From: Malaya genurostris
Lineage: Eukaryota > Arthropoda > Insecta > Diptera > Culicidae
DNA: 64,000 nucleotides
Direction of reading: 5' to 3'
Assembly: GCF_030247185.1 (NCBI RefSeq)
Contig: NC_080571.1
Span: 350,048,254 to 350,112,253, forward strand
How positions within the stretch are numbered: the stretch's first letter is position 1; each line of letters opens with the position of its first letter. The notes beneath the pieces are model-generated. The model worked only from the letters and a program-made list of their open reading frames with translations, was not told the DNA's origin and searched no databases. Positions 21,383-34,049 of the stretch are shown piece by piece. The translations under genes and the position numbers were made by a program.

Positions 21383-24300
21383 TTTGATAAAAACATTTGA
21401 CCAATTGTTGATCGTAACACCCTTTAAGTTTGCATCTGTTCACTCAAAAATTGAATGATTCACTATTTTCCACATACCGGATACAGCATAAAATCGCATC
21501 ACTAAGAAACAGTTTGATCCGGTGTTGTCTAGAAAAAAGATTTGGTTTAAAAATATCAACTTTGGGACTGAATCGATACTTTTATGTCAAACATTAAAAA
21601 AAATCATGGAACGTCAACATCTGATATTTTTTTGAAAATGTTTTTTCAACTCCCGGACTTGATTTTTTTTCGGGATAACACTAGATCTCCACTTTTCGTG
21701 CATTTTCTAAGACATTAATACATTTTCTTGCCACTATTTTCGACTCATGACCCAACTTTGGACAATTTTGAGTTTACTGCCGTCTAAAAATGAGCTACTG
21801 CTGCTCTACCAGAAAGAAACTTGATCAAATAGTATTGAACACGCACATGCTACTGTGTATGTACCAAACTGAAAGTAGTAGTTTCGAGTGCGATTCTTTT
21901 TCGCAAGTTTCTATTTTTTTTTGCTATTCTATTCATTTGTCTTTCTCCTCGACCGATTGCTTGTTGACAGTGACGTAAAGTAGAAAATGTTCATGGACAA
22001 AAAGGAACCAGTTCTCAAAAGTCCATCTCAGACACGGATTCCCTATCGCCCTATTCACAGACTGTGGGCAAGTTGGTGTTCCTAAAACAGCACTGAGTAG
22101 ATTTTAGCACGATGAATTAAGTTCAAGGGATGTTGATTGAAGCGTGCTTTCCGCCTTCGTCGGTCCATTAAAGCTTGAGTGCTTTCGAAATAGCTTAAAA
22201 AAAAGTCTGAATCAGTTCCAACAGTCAACGATTAAATGTGAAGTGTCTCTCGTTTAGAGCTCTTACGGATTAGCAGCGAGTGTAATTTGTACCTAAACCA
22301 GCAGCAGCAGTAGCAGCAGCTAGTCTTTCAAAGTTCCTCGGGCTGCCATGGGAAAAAAAGTCGAACAAAGCTTAAGTGGTAAAGCAAGCGGAAAGCCACT
22401 GTCTCTTTATTTCTGCATGGGATAACTTTTCTGCTTGTTTGCAAACTTCGGCTCCATCCTCGAGCGTTGTGACATATTGCCAAGATTTATAGCTTATGTA
22501 GGCGTGTAACAGCATCTTCCCCAGCATCAGTTCGGTCGTGCGTCGAGAGCAGACTTTGGATACGTGCGTTCGTGCATGTTGCCAACCAACGAAAAGAAGA
22601 AGCAAACGAACAAAAAAAAATAAAAGTTTGATTGATCCCAACAACATTCGCAGAGAAGCAACGAACCAACAAACAACGATGGCATGCAGCTGGAATAGGA
22701 AGTAAGTGAGTGTGACAATTGTGTCGCAGTGTGAATAAATGTAGGAACAAACCTGCTTCGGACGGTTTTTTTTCCCCCGTTGACAAGTGTTTTATTACGG
22801 ATGATGTTCACTGTAGAGACTGCATCAGTAAATATCTACTTTTCTGTTGTTTCCGTGTCAGTATAAATTATGTGGCGTCTCCTTTGACTTCCCTAATTCA
22901 TATAGATTTCGTGAGGGTCTAAACCAGAGAAACGATGACTCATTTAAATTGAATTCCGCCATTTGACAGTAGTCTTCTGCTGGAGCAAGACACCCAAAGA
23001 TAATTCTATTATTAATCGCACAACCCTTTCTTCACTCAAGCAAATAATTCTTCAAAGTTATACTTCGGAGTCGGGTGGGGGGAAGGACTGGTGATTTATA
23101 ATTGCGCCCACTACAATTCATCACACTAACCAGCAGCAGGTTGGTTCCCATTGAAAACTTGAGCCCTGTGAAGTGATTGTGGGGTTGCTAATTCTTTTGT
23201 TTTGAATTTCCCCTCCTTCCCGGTATTCGAGGCGTGTGTGGGCAAAAACATCAAAGGAAACCATGGAAGGAGATGACACTTTCAAAGGGACCCAACTCGG
23301 AAACCGCCGCTAACTTCAACCAGATTAGATTATAAAGATCTAAATGCCACCGCCCCGGATGTTAATGTAAATAATTTAATTTTAATTGCTCCCAGCGACG
23401 TGCAGAGGGATGTGTATTTTTTTCTGTTCCGAAACCCCGTTGAGAAAGGTTCAGTTTCACTCTTTTCCCGTAGGAGTGAGAAAAGTGACAAAAATGCAGA
23501 CGTGCGTGTCTGGCGCTGGTTGGTTGGTTTGTTTGCGATCAAAAGCAGTATCGCATGAGAGCTGGAAGCGATTTTTCACACTTTACCCTACCCGGGCACC
23601 GAGCACAAAAATTAATGTCACGCACTTTTGTTTGTCTCCGTGAAAGCAAACAAACTGTCGGTTGACTAACTGACTTTCAACCCAGACCACGAGTCGTGAT
23701 TGCGAGTGCGTGAATTACAAATGTTTAGCAAAGAATTATTGTTACATAACTTAATTGCAATGTGGCCTCGCTGTTTTGCTGAATATAAGGGTGAGCCTCA
23801 AGCGAAACTTCCAAGCGGGTGAACCACATTAAAATAACATACTGCCAATGTCGATTTTCATTGAAATGCACCGAGGTCGTCGAATTGCACTTTCGAGCAG
23901 AAGCGACAATAAAACAACCGCCAGGCAATGCGAAAAAACCCGTAGCATGCCATGACCCCGGCGATGTTGAACGAAAAAAACGACACGAGATAACTGCCGG
24001 TGGTCTTGAACAGAAGAAAGCTGTAACTAAATCGTCTGTTTGCATGTTTGCTGGCAATTCAGCTTACAAGCCGTTAAAATCCTTTTTCTCACATCGGCAT
24101 ACGTGCCTTCTCTGGCACTAGCATTTTCTTTGCGAACCGTTTTTACTGGGGGGAGTATAATCGAATCTCCCGAAGCGCACGGGGTCAAGTCAAGTAACTT
24201 ATGAATCATAATGAAGAAATACGAGCCGGAAATCGAAAAGCTTCTCACCCGTCCGCCCGAAACTGCGCCGTGGAATCGAAAAAAAAACGGTCACGCAAGC

Positions 24301-24419
24301 AGTAGGCCTTGGGTGCAAATGCTCGGAACTGTCAAAGCGCTTGCGAATGGAATGCGTTTTTGCACTTTGAGAATGCTACGATGCAGTTCGATTCTGTGAC
24401 ACACATGACGCTTACTTTT
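21383..24419. other. Long stretch without recognised genes; CAG repeats
   Basis: The interval 21600-21740 shows a weak relative of the foldback at 39867-40192 (AACACTAGATCTCCACTTTT against GACACTAAATCTCGACGTTT). Short CAG/CAA repeats lie at 22298-22320. The part 22000-24400 has a more balanced base composition and no transposon ends, so it may be single-copy sequence such as UTR or intron, but no frame has recognisable motifs. Confidence 0.35.
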
Positions 24420-24900
24420 CTTACTGAATTTTGAATCTGAATTCTTAATTTTGATGCTAGAATCTGGAAGCTAAATTCTAGAACTTAATTCTGTATCGCT
24501 GAACTGATTACTGAATCTGTGTTGTGGAACTAATTTCTTAACCTGAATTCTAGTAATGTACTCTGGACCTAGATTCAGATGCAGCTGAGTGTTAGCTAAA
24601 GAATTCCGGTTCAGGATTCAGTTTTAAAACTCGGATCCCGAACTCAGCTCCGAAATTCAAATTAATTTAGGTCAAAAACCTTCAGATTCTATTTCCTGAT
24701 TTCAGTTGATTCTTCTTGATTGTAGAACTGAACTCATGAACCAAATTATAATCCTGCACTGGACTGAATTCTGAACATGGATTCTGCAGTGTTTTTTTGA
24801 ACTGAATTCTGGAAATACAATCGAATTTTAAATCTGAATTATAATCCTAGATTTCGGTCTGAAGGTTTAGAATCCAGTTTCAAAATTCATTCATTTCTGA
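24420..24900 (+). repeat. GAATTC-rich degenerate tract
   Basis: Drifted units such as CTGAATTCTTAATTTTGATG fill the interval. Much of 24540-24850 matches, in inverted orientation, 54090-54400 nearly line by line (for example the AGATGCAGCTGAGTGTTAGC segment), so both derive from one longer dispersed unit, not from independent simple repeats. Confidence 0.75.
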
Positions 24901-24909
24901 AATTTAGCG

Positions 24910-24960
24910 CGATTTTGTGATCTCGACGAACTGAGTCGAACGATATATGACACACTATAC
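24910..24960 (-). repeat. Fragment of the TTTTGCCTTTCTC dispersed repeat
   Basis: The short block GATCTCGACGAACTGAGTCG followed by AACGATATATGACAC is the inverse of the conserved block near the start of that family. Nothing further of the repeat is present. Confidence 0.55.
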
Positions 24961-26269
24961 TGAAAATTCTATCACACATTGCTCATCATATCACCAATGA
25001 CATGGAGAGGAAATGATGTTAAATGGAACAAAGATATTTAATTTTTTTAATCAATATTATAATATAATATTAAGGCACTCTGCTAAAGCTCCAAGATGCC
25101 AAAGGTATTTTCTAATCCTAACTATCGTCTAACTTAAAACTAGAGTAGTATCATTATGTAATGTAGTATCGGGGTAGCGGATTCTCAAGAATCCAACTTT
25201 CAGCTGTCGATCGGTAGTGGCCGGTGAATTGAATTTAGCATGAGAGTCTTCCAGATGGCGTTGGTTATTATCTATGTATGTCGGCCGCATTCTTCGGTCC
25301 GTGTGAAAGGATATTCATGATCAAAAGCTTACCACTCATCCATACGATAAGCTCTTAAAAGGCGTTCGTAAATAGTAAAGTGAGACGTATTTATTTACGT
25401 CAAAAAAGCCGAAAAAGTATGCGAAAAATTTCTAATTACAATCTATCATACTGTAGACCAAGGATGGTTTTTTTCGTATCAAAGAACGCTCATCAGCAGC
25501 TCTTCACACGATTCAATCAGTGCCATCAAAAAGAGACGGATATCATCGCAGCAACAAAAAACCGGCATGATTCATTTAACATAGAATAGACACCAATGCG
25601 AGAGCGAATTTCTCTCGATAACCCGTCTTAGCATCAAAAGTTAGCTCGCTGCTGTGGGGATTCTCTCTGAAGCAACAAACGGTCGCTTATTCTCGTTTCG
25701 CGATCCGATTCTATACGGGCAGTTAATAATTGCGATAGAATCATTTTGCTTTTGTTGCTTATTCTAACTATGTGCATATAACCTTTGTATAAGTTTTATC
25801 TATGAAAATGTCTGGGAATGCTCCACACAAGGGTTTTTAAATATTGCAACCTAGTATGAGACTCATCAAGTTGAATCATCGATTCGATTTTCTGAGATAA
25901 TTGTCAACTTGCGATTCTCTCTTGGGAAATTCCACACAGCACCAATCATTATCAAACTGTAATTTTTTTAAGGGCCGTGGAATACTCAGAGTATGAAGTG
26001 GAGCGAAGAAATGTAGAAAAATTCTCTCGTGGTTCATGCATTGAGAGGTAGCGAGTTCTTGTAGCATCTGCTACCGGATTGAAAATATTGTATACAATAT
26101 TGATAAATATCGAGCAGCTTCTGTCAAATTTTCGGCAATCTGCAACACTGCTGTAAACCTTCACTAAACTATTCATATTCACTTTCGATTTGCATATTTC
26201 AACAGATCAGTAATTCTAAAAGTACTTTAAATGACAAATCAGACCCCTTTGAAGGGCTGATATTGTAGA
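24961..26269. other. No recognised gene; short piece shared with 62757-62840
   Basis: The stretch 25317-25400 (TATTCATGATCAAAAGCTTA, then AAAAGGCG and ATAGTAAAGTGAGACGTATT) resembles 62757-62840, so it belongs to an unnamed dispersed repeat. The remaining sequence shows no supported coding region. Confidence 0.3.
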
Positions 26270-26470
26270 ATGCTTCCCATCTTTGTTCACTTTTCGTTGT
26301 AATTTTCTCCAATGCAAACGACCAGCAGCTGGATGACGCAATCGTTCTTGTTTGACCTGAAACTCATACTGCAAACGATGCACACAAAAACCCTGAATGC
26401 ATGTTTCTGTATCTGGAACTAAATTCCGAAATTTTATTCAGAAACTGAATTCTAGATACTGAAACTGAAA
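26270..26470 (+). repeat. Dispersed repeat segment (GCTTCCCA type) leading into a GAATTC tract
   Basis: The segment GAATGCTTCCCATCTTTGTT through CCAATGCAAACGACCAGCAG and GATGACGCAATCG resembles 60398-60510. At 26400-26470 it passes into a short GAATTC-rich tract, suggesting that both belong to one larger repeat. Confidence 0.5.
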
Positions 26471-26559
26471 CTGTGCTGTGGACCTCAACAAACCGAAATG
26501 ATGCACTTCCGTCAGTTAACTGCCCGGACAAGAATGAGCGAAGAATATATATATATTTT

Positions 26560-27669
26560 TTGCATAAATATCTGTTTATTAATTTTATTTTTGTGTATTA
26601 CATCAGCATTTTATAGTACAAATGTTTTGACCCTTTGGCCTTTCATCTTCGTTGTTCATACGATTCGTTATTAATAATAGGTGTTTTAGTTACTCTTGTT
26701 TTACATACTAATGTTTAATCATAATATTTATTTTAATTATTAATAAAATATCTACTTACTTATAACTATCCCTAATCTAATATGTACAAATTTTGAATTA
26801 TATGTATTTCAGAGATTGAGCACCTCTCTTCAAATTTCGTGCAGTATTGTTCGAATTTTTGTTCTAGTATATCCAGGGAGGCCATCTCTTGTACTTCACT
26901 AGTCCTTGTCCAAGGGGGTAGATTTAGAATCATCTTTAAGATCTTACTTTGAATGCGCTGAAGCCTAAGTTTGTGTGTTCGTGCACAGCCCCGCCAAACA
27001 GGGACTGCGTATTCAATTGCGGGGTAGATGATTTGTTTATAGACAGCCATCTGATTCTTCAGGCACAGTTTAGATGTTCTACAAATCAGCGGATACAGAG
27101 ACCTAATGAGTATGCTGCATTTTTGAACGATTTTGTCAACATGTGACCTGAATATCAGATGTCTGTCAAAGGTGAGTCCTAGATAGATAACTTCGTCGGA
27201 CCATTGAATGACCTCATCACCGAATCGTATTCTGCATTCGTCTGATGGAACAAGTTTTGGAGATCTTGAATGTGGAAACAAGATGACCTGAGTTTTTGCT
27301 GCATTGATCACAATTTTCCAGCTTGTAAAATATTCCGTTAAAGCGTCCAGACCTGTCTGTAGTTTATTCTTCAGAGCATTAATGACACGACCTTTGTATG
27401 GCAGTATCATCAGCAAATTGTGACAGAACACCACCACCCGGAAGAGGTGGGATGTCTGATGTAAAAATGTTGAATAGAATGGGACCTAGGATACTTCCTT
27501 GGGATACACCAGCAGGAATAGTAAATCTTTCTGAAAGTGCATTATTCAGAGAAACCTGGAATGCTCTATCTGCAAGATAATTTGTGATAATTTTAATAAG
27601 ATACATGGGAAAATTACACCGATGCAGTTTAAACACCAGGCCATCGTGCCACACATTATGCCTGTTCAT
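26560..27669 (-). mobile_element. Jockey-type LINE, 5'-truncated copy
   Basis: Only the C-terminal part of the reverse transcriptase and about 200 bp of presumed 3' UTR remain. The 5' truncation at about 27670 is typical of incomplete target-primed reverse transcription. The left boundary near 26560 is set by an AT-rich run and is approximate. Confidence 0.75.
26772..27669 (-). pseudogene. Jockey-type reverse transcriptase C-terminal part
   Basis: The upper frame (27669-27379) reads VWHDGLVFKL, then AGVSQGSILGPILFNIFTSD, then the intact catalytic box FADDTAI. The lower frame (27437-26772) continues with LTEYFTSWKIVINAAKTQVI, VIYLGLTFDRHL and the C-terminal region to the stop at 26772. The two frames overlap at 27437-27379 and need a one-base frame change just after the FADD box. 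The otherwise clean sequence indicates a fairly young insertion. The protein would act as LINE reverse transcriptase with its element RNA; it is inactive because it lacks its N-terminal half. Confidence 0.9.
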
Positions 27670-27939
27670 CTGCGAAAGTAGAAAAAAATATCAATTGTTA
27701 GCCTTTTATACCTATCCAGTTGGTAACACAGAAATGTTGCTTACTACAGTTAGTTATGAAACAACGTTCGTTGCAAAGGTGTTTCAGTCGAACAAAACGT
27801 GAAGTCAATTCAGTACCTCCTAAATAGTTGTTTTGTTTATTTTGTTTATTTTGGGAAACAAAAAAAAAGCCCAAAGGAGATGAAATTCGGTAATCTCTCT
27901 CTCCAGCAGGCATAACACCACCTAGTCATTTTTTTTTTG

Positions 27940-28870
27940 TATCAACAGATTACAATGATCCAACAGATACAATTAGGCAATCTAGGTCAATAAGCTTACA
28001 ACGATCTTGTAACTAGAAATATTAGTGGGATTCCTCCATGGTAAGTTGTGCAAAGTGAATCTAACAATGCGTACAATGTCAATTTGATAGTGCATATTCA
28101 AGTAAAACCCTTGATTATACGAAAAACGAAACCCAAAAAACTTGGAGGCCTTAGAAATCACATAAGCGATGTGACTTTTGAAGTCCAGCTTGGAATCAAG
28201 AATGATACCAAAATCTGATGACTTATATCGTTTGAATACCCAAATCTTTCACGAAAGATTCACGTTTCAGTATTTTGTGCAAAATGATATAGTCGTAAGT
28301 AATCAGCCAGCGTATACGAATAAACGACAAAACGGAACACTTCGAGACACCAGTTTGTGAATAAGTCTAACTGTGGCTGCAAATATAAAGTGTCTTTTTG
28401 ACATTTAACTAGATAAAATAACTTGAAGTCGTCTGCGAAGGATAGAGTGTGGCATTACGATTATTGAGGTAGAGTAAAAATAAGAATGGCCCTAGGTGAC
28501 TGCCTTGATGCACACCAAATCTGTTGAGTTTTGCTACTGCTATTTGGTGGTTTATTTTGTCAAAAGCTGCAGAGAAATCAGTGTAGATTGCGTCAATAAA
28601 TATAAAATTTCGTAAAATAAATGAGTTGTTATTCAAAATATTTGAAAATGCTTATGAGAAATATTGAACAATATCGACAGTGGAATTAGAATAATCTTTG
28701 AGCACTTTATCGATACTAACGAAGGAATGCCATCCGGTTCAGCTTTGGAAGACGATTTCATCTTAATATACGCTTTTTCAATCATAGCAGTTGTTATGCA
28801 GGGATTAGGACAAGTCGGAGAGCGGCTAGGAACTCGATAGAATTTTTCTCTGCTGAAATGTCGTCGATAT
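27940..28870 (-). pseudogene. Non-LTR reverse transcriptase remnant (CR1/Jockey-like)
   Basis: Minus-strand pieces, right to left: KMKSSSKAEPDGIPS (near 28770-28720), DAIYTDFSAAFDKINHQIAV (28600-28540), FGVHQGSHLGPFLFLLYLN (28520-28460), DFGIILDSKLDFKSHI (28220-28170) and LHNLPWRNPTN (28060-28020). These match RT blocks with large gaps: the catalytic FADD box region and part of the thumb are missing. Stops occur throughout. The clade is uncertain within the CR1/Jockey assemblage. Confidence 0.78.
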
Positions 28871-29040
28871 ACAGTCTGTTACATAAGAGGTGTGAATTTT
28901 TTTAACACAGAGGGCAGTAGTGTCCTTCATGCAATGCGAGAATAAATAAACCCATTTACTCAGAAAAAAATTTTTAAACTTTTGCATGTATTTCGCCGCG
29001 GCAGCTTGGGTCATTTTAGGACCTTTCGGGTACAAAAAGG

Positions 29041-29990
29041 CGGTTGGGTAATGTCAGAAACATAGACGAATGACGGGAATGCGAATAAAATGGGTGGTTC
29101 GGATTGAAGAATCCGAACTCTGGAACCGAATGTTGGACACTAAATTCTAGACCCTAATTTAGGAACTGAATATAGCATAGTTCTGACATTACATTCCTTT
29201 TGTGGAATTTGGCCTTCTGTTTCAACAGACTTCGCAGCCGATTCTTAGCGTACAGAATCTTTGCATGGCTAGTACTACGATCCTATTGACACTAAGAATC
29301 CTTCCAAGTCGGGACTCGACCATACGACAACTGGCTTGTAACCGCCTACCCTGGATTCTGAAATTGAATTCTGAACCAGACCAGAAACTGAATTCTGGAT
29401 CTAAAACTGGGACTGAGTTCGAGACCAGGATTTTGGATCGCACTGAACTCTGAACCGAGATTCTGGTCTGTAGCCGAATTTTAGGTACAGATTTTTGGTC
29501 CAGAATTCAGTTTTCAAATCCGGATCCAGAATACCGTTTTAAAAATTCAGCTCTAGAATTTCGATCCAGAATTGAGTTCAAAAATCTTCAGAATCTAGTT
29601 CCTGAATTTAATTACATCTTAAGAGTTAGGAGACAGGAATGCATTTTAGAACTGAGTTCTGGTAATACAACAATATTTTGGATCTGAATTGTGGTCCTGG
29701 ATCTCGGTCTGAAGTTCCAGAATTTCAGGTTCAGAGCTCAACTCTAGAATTCTGAACCTGGATTCTTAAACTTAATTCCAAATCTGAATTCCGTTCAGGA
29801 ATTTTGGAACTGTATTTTGGTCTGAACCTCAATTCCAGTTTTAAAATTCAGATCCAAGAACGGAATTCATTTCCGAAATTTAGTTTTAGAGTTTAGGTCT
29901 CCAATATCAAGTTCTGGAACTCGATTCCGACCTTGGATTATGGTCAAGCATTCAGGAACTGAATGTTGGCTGTAGATTTTGAAAAGAAAA
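29041..29990 (+). repeat. End motif plus GAATTC-rich degenerate tract
   Basis: It starts with TTGGGTAATGTCAGAAACAT and GCGAATAAAA, then a 900-bp drifted tandem of units like CTGAATTCTGGATCTAAAAC. The part 29570-29720 aligns with 24660-24870. The tract abuts the end of the large dispersed repeat at 29998. Confidence 0.7.
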
Positions 29991-30517
29991 AAAAACTTGT
30001 TTTAATCCACCTAGTGGTGTAATGATGCCTTTCTCATATCTCTCATAGTCTCATATATAAATGTGTGGATTTTCGCAAAATATTTTTGTTTGATTTTTGA
30101 AAAACAAAAAGGTTTATCCATCAACTAGTAGAACCTACAGACTTGCAGGTACTTCCGAAATCGGACTCCGGGAACCGGTACAATCGAATTCGGTTCGAGA
30201 AAAGTGACTGGGATCCATTTTTGAGTCTATAGTCACAATATCCGGTCGTTAATCGAAAACCGGGAATCAAAAACGCCGACATCAATTTGTTTGGCCGTCT
30301 ACTGACAATGACAATCGATTGGAATAGTTTTGAGGCAAGTTTAAAAAGTAGTTTACGTGTCGTACTTACCGTTTTAGTAACGGTGTAAATATTTTAATAA
30401 TCTTCACCCTGTAATTCTTCAACCGGATGTCGAATTCGAATGAAATTCAGGAATTCCGTATGGGACCGCGAGACCTTTCATTTAAATCTAAGTTTGTGGA
30501 CATCGGTCAAACCATCG

Positions 30518-32274
30518 CACAGTGGTTCAAAAGAACAATTTCACGCTCTTAATTAATAACTCATAGGAACGTGTTTTTTTAGGTACAGTATCTTCAGCAA
30601 AGTTGTTCAGAATGATAGACGCCATCTTTTGGTAAGTTTTATTTATGTGATTAATCCCCCTAAAAGTGAGATAAAGATATTATTTTAGTTCAGAGAAAAC
30701 ATAGGGGCTAAGTTACTTCGACAAAGTTGTTCAAAAGATTATTTCAAACAAATTTGCTGAAGATACTATTCCCGTAACTTGAGTGTAATTCATGATATAA
30801 TGTATTTTCTGAAAAGGGTGCCCTAAAACCAGTTTTTGTATGAAAACACATATATTATCAATTTATATGAGTTTTTCATGTTCTACAAAATTTTTCATCA
30901 TTAAAAACTACATATCTTTCTCAAACATACTATGCTGCTATCATTTCAGTTTAATGAAACAGAGCCATTTTACATGGTTTTTATTACAAAATTTCAACTT
31001 GTCTATCATCAAAAGGCGCAAAAAGGTGCAGATGAGACTACTTACATATTAAACTACTTGACAAGAGCTTTCATACCGTGGTTGAATTACTCGTCTGCGA
31101 TCGTCTGCAGGCGAGATATGTTCTTTTCAAATATCCTTGTCCTTGACATTTGCAATGATAAGGTGCACTTCATGTCATATCAGACTTCAGTATATGTATA
31201 TTCATTACTATGGTACTTGCCACAAAATATGATTTTTTTTGCACATCGAAGTCTATAAATTGAATAGTTTGGTAACTGTTTTGTCACGGTTTTAATAAAA
31301 AGCAATCATTAAATCGAATTAAGTTATGTCATTTTCTGGTAGAGAAAAGTATGATCAAAACTCATTTTTAGTTATTTGTATTTATTTTATGATCGCTGTT
31401 AATGTTCTTAACCAGCTAAAAGACTCTTAGCATCATCCGACAGATTCTTCTTGGACTTGGACTTGGAATGATGATTGCCTTTTTTCAAAGCCGTGGCTTC
31501 TTATCTCACTTTCAGAAAACGTCTGGTATGATTACTAAACTTTTCTATTTGTAGACTTCGATGTCCATAAAAATCATTTATTGTGAGAGTTACCATGGTA
31601 ACGAATATATGATCTGATATGCAATGAACCTTATCATTGCAAATGTCAAGGACAAGGATATTTGAAAAGAACATATCTCGCCTGCAGACGATCGCAGACG
31701 AGTAATTCAACCACGGTATGAAAGCTCTTGTCAAGTAGTTTAATATGTAAGTAGTCTCATCTGCACCTTTTTGCGCCTTTTGATGATAGACAAGTTGAAA
31801 TTTTGTAATAAAAACCATGTAAAATGGCTCTGTTTCATTAAACTGAAATGATAGCAGCATAGTATGTTTGAGAAAGATATGTAGTTTTTAATGATGAAAA
31901 ATTTTGTAGAACATGAAAAACTCATATAAATTGATAATATATGTGTTTTCATACAAAAACTGGTTTTAGGGCACCCTTTTCAGAAAATATATTATATCAT
32001 GAATTACACTCAAGTTACGGGAATAGTATCTTCAGCAAATTTGTTTGAAATAACCTTTTGAACAACTTTGTCGAAGTAACTTATCCCCTATGTTTTCTCT
32101 GAACTAAAATAATATCTTTATCTCACTTTTAGGGGGATTAATCACATAAATAAAACTTACCAAAAGATGGCGTCTATCATTCTGAACAACTTTGCTGAAG
32201 ATACTGTACCTAAAAAACCACGTTCGTATGAGTTATTAATTAAGAGCGTAAAATTGGGCTTTTGAACCACTGTG
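30518..32274. mobile_element. Transib-like long inverted-repeat element (1757 bp)
   Basis: The element begins CACAGTGG and ends CCACTGTG, with the 5-bp direct repeat CATCG on each side (30513-30517 and 32275-32279). Rejoining the flanks restores the surrounding repeat (ACCATCGCTGAGAAAAGTGA). The arms, about 30518-31280 and 31520-32274, are nearly identical inverted copies of some 750 bp around a loop of roughly 230 bp. A CACWRTG end with a 5-bp duplication is the known signature of Transib transposons, whose heptamer equals that of RAG recombination signals. No full transposase is present, so it would be non-autonomous. Confidence 0.75.
31408..31860 (-). pseudogene. Unknown ORF spanning one arm and loop of the Transib-like element, one stop inside
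   Basis: A frame of 119 codons (31860-31501) starts MLLSFQFNETEPFYMVF and ends in RRFLKVR at a TAA (31503-31501). The same frame then runs 30 more codons to a second TAA at 31410-31408, with a basic tail KSKSKKNLSDDAKSLLAG that looks like a real protein C-terminus, and AATAAA follows (near 31380). A CAA-to-TAA change would explain the first stop (inference). The opposite arm repeats the first 79 codons (30932 onward, plus strand). No domain is recognised. Confidence 0.4.
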
Positions 32275-32873
32275 CATCGCTGAGAAAAGTGAGTGAGATC
32301 CATTTAGGAATATATGACCACTATTTCCGATGCTTCTGGAATCGGATACCGGGAATAAGGATAGCCAGAATCGGTTTATTTTATTTTTCCACTGATAATT
32401 GCTACCGATTGGAGTAGGTCAGTTTAGAATTTTTTTATGTTTTTTGTTTCACCACTTTAAATGAGGGTATCAAACTTTTAACACACTTTACCTTATAATT
32501 CCGGAACCGGAAGTCGCATCCGGATGAAACTGTCACGCCATCTCTGAGAAAAGTGATGAAATAATTTGAAATTGTAATTTTTACGCTAATCACCCTGTAA
32601 TTCCGGAACCGGAAGTCGAATCAAAATGGAATTTAGGAAATAGTATGAGACGTTTATACCTTTCATTTAAATCTAAGTTTGTGAGAATTGTTTTAGCCAT
32701 ATCTGAGCAAACTTAGTGCACTTATTATCATTTTTTTGCACATATCATTCTGTAATTTCTAGAAACTTCTAGAAGTTGGATTCGAATTAAATTTACGAAC
32801 TTTGTATGGGGAACTTTGAGAAAAGTGAGTGCAAAAAAATGTTACATACATACATACACACACATACAAACAT

Positions 32874-33455
32874 CCGTAACGTCTATAACTTACAAAATAG
32901 TAACGCTTGTAACGATTCGTGATGTAAATAACTTACAAAAAAGTAACGAATTTAACGCTTCGTAGCACCAATAACATACAAAAGAGTAAAGCATGTAACA
33001 CTTCGTAACGCCCAAAACTTATAAAATGTAACGCTTGTAACTTACAAATGAGTAACACATGTAACGCTTCGTAACGCTAATAACTTACTAAAAACGCATT
33101 TGACATTTCGTAACGCCTACATCTTACAAAAAAGTAACGCATGTATCGCTTCGTTACGCAAATAAATTACAAAAATAACGCATGTAACGCTTCGTAACGC
33201 CAATAATTCAAAAAATACCACGCATGTTACACTTCGCAACGCCAATAACTTACAAAATAGTAACGCATGGAACGCTTAAAACTTATAAAAAGTAACGCTT
33301 GTAACTTACAAATGAGTAACGCATGTAACGCTTCGTAACTCTAATAACTTACTAAAAACGCATTTGACATTTCGTAACGCCTACATCTTACAAAAAAGTA
33401 ACGCATGTATCGCTTCGTTACGCATATAAATTACAAAAATAACGCATGTAACGCT
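32874..33455. repeat. GTAACGC tandem array 1
   Basis: Degenerate units of about 43-46 bp, with ACTTACAAAAAAGTAACGCA and TGTAACGCTTCGTAACGCCA, are repeated about 13 times. A roughly 180-bp block recurs inside it (33050-33190 against 33310-33450). It follows a CATACATACACACA run and a CATCCGTAACG that could be the founding sequence. Confidence 0.85.
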
Positions 33456-34049
33456 GTATTCTTCATAATAATTTTCTTCGATTCCTAAAAAGAATAACCG
33501 AAATCGGTTTGTTTGACCGTCTACTGATAAAAACTATCAATTGGAAAATATTTGAGATCGATTTAGAATTTTTTTTGAGATTTTTCCCCATTTTCAGTGA
33601 TGGTATACAAATTTTAACCCACTTTACCCTATAGTTCCGGATCCGGAAATCGAATTCGGATGAAATTCAGGAATTACGTATGGGGCCACAGGATCTTTCA
33701 TTTTGAACCGTGAAAATCGGTCGCGCCATCTATTAGAAAAGTTAGAACACATATTTTAAATTTTTTGCACATTTCAGCACATAACTCTGGAACCGGAAGT
33801 CGGATCCAAAAAAATATTCAGGCATTTGGTATGGGACTACAAGACCTTTCAGTTGAATCTAAGTTTATGAAAATCGGTTCAGGAATCTCCAAGAAAAGTT
33901 AAGGCAAAAAAACGTTATGTACACACACAGACATTTTGCGTACTCGACGAACTGAGTCGAATGGTATATAGCACTCGGCTCTCCGGGTCTCGGTTCAAAA
34001 GTCGGGGTTTTCAGTGATCGCATAACCTTTTCATATGAGAAAGGCAAAA

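Larger units (their letters stand above)
29998..34049 (-). mobile_element. Large copy of the dispersed TTTTGCCTTTCTC family, minus orientation
   Basis: The left end carries TTAATCCACCTAGTGGTGTA followed by ATGATGCCTTTCTCATA; the right end reads GCATAACCTTTTCATATGAG then AAAGGCAAAA, the inverse of the family start. In between lie degenerate units with CCGGAACCGGAAGTCG and AAGTGAGTGAGATCC. An unrelated 1757-bp element (30518-32274) and a GTAACGC array (32874-33455) interrupt it. No coding capacity is seen, so the mode of movement is unknown. Confidence 0.65.

Noticed and set aside
28826..29035. Frame with a GPKMTQAAAAKYMQKF segment resembling the helix-turn-helix start of Tc1/mariner-type transposases
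   Set aside because: The resemblance is from memory only, no TIRs or catalytic residues are nearby, and part of the frame overlaps the LINE remnant in another phase.
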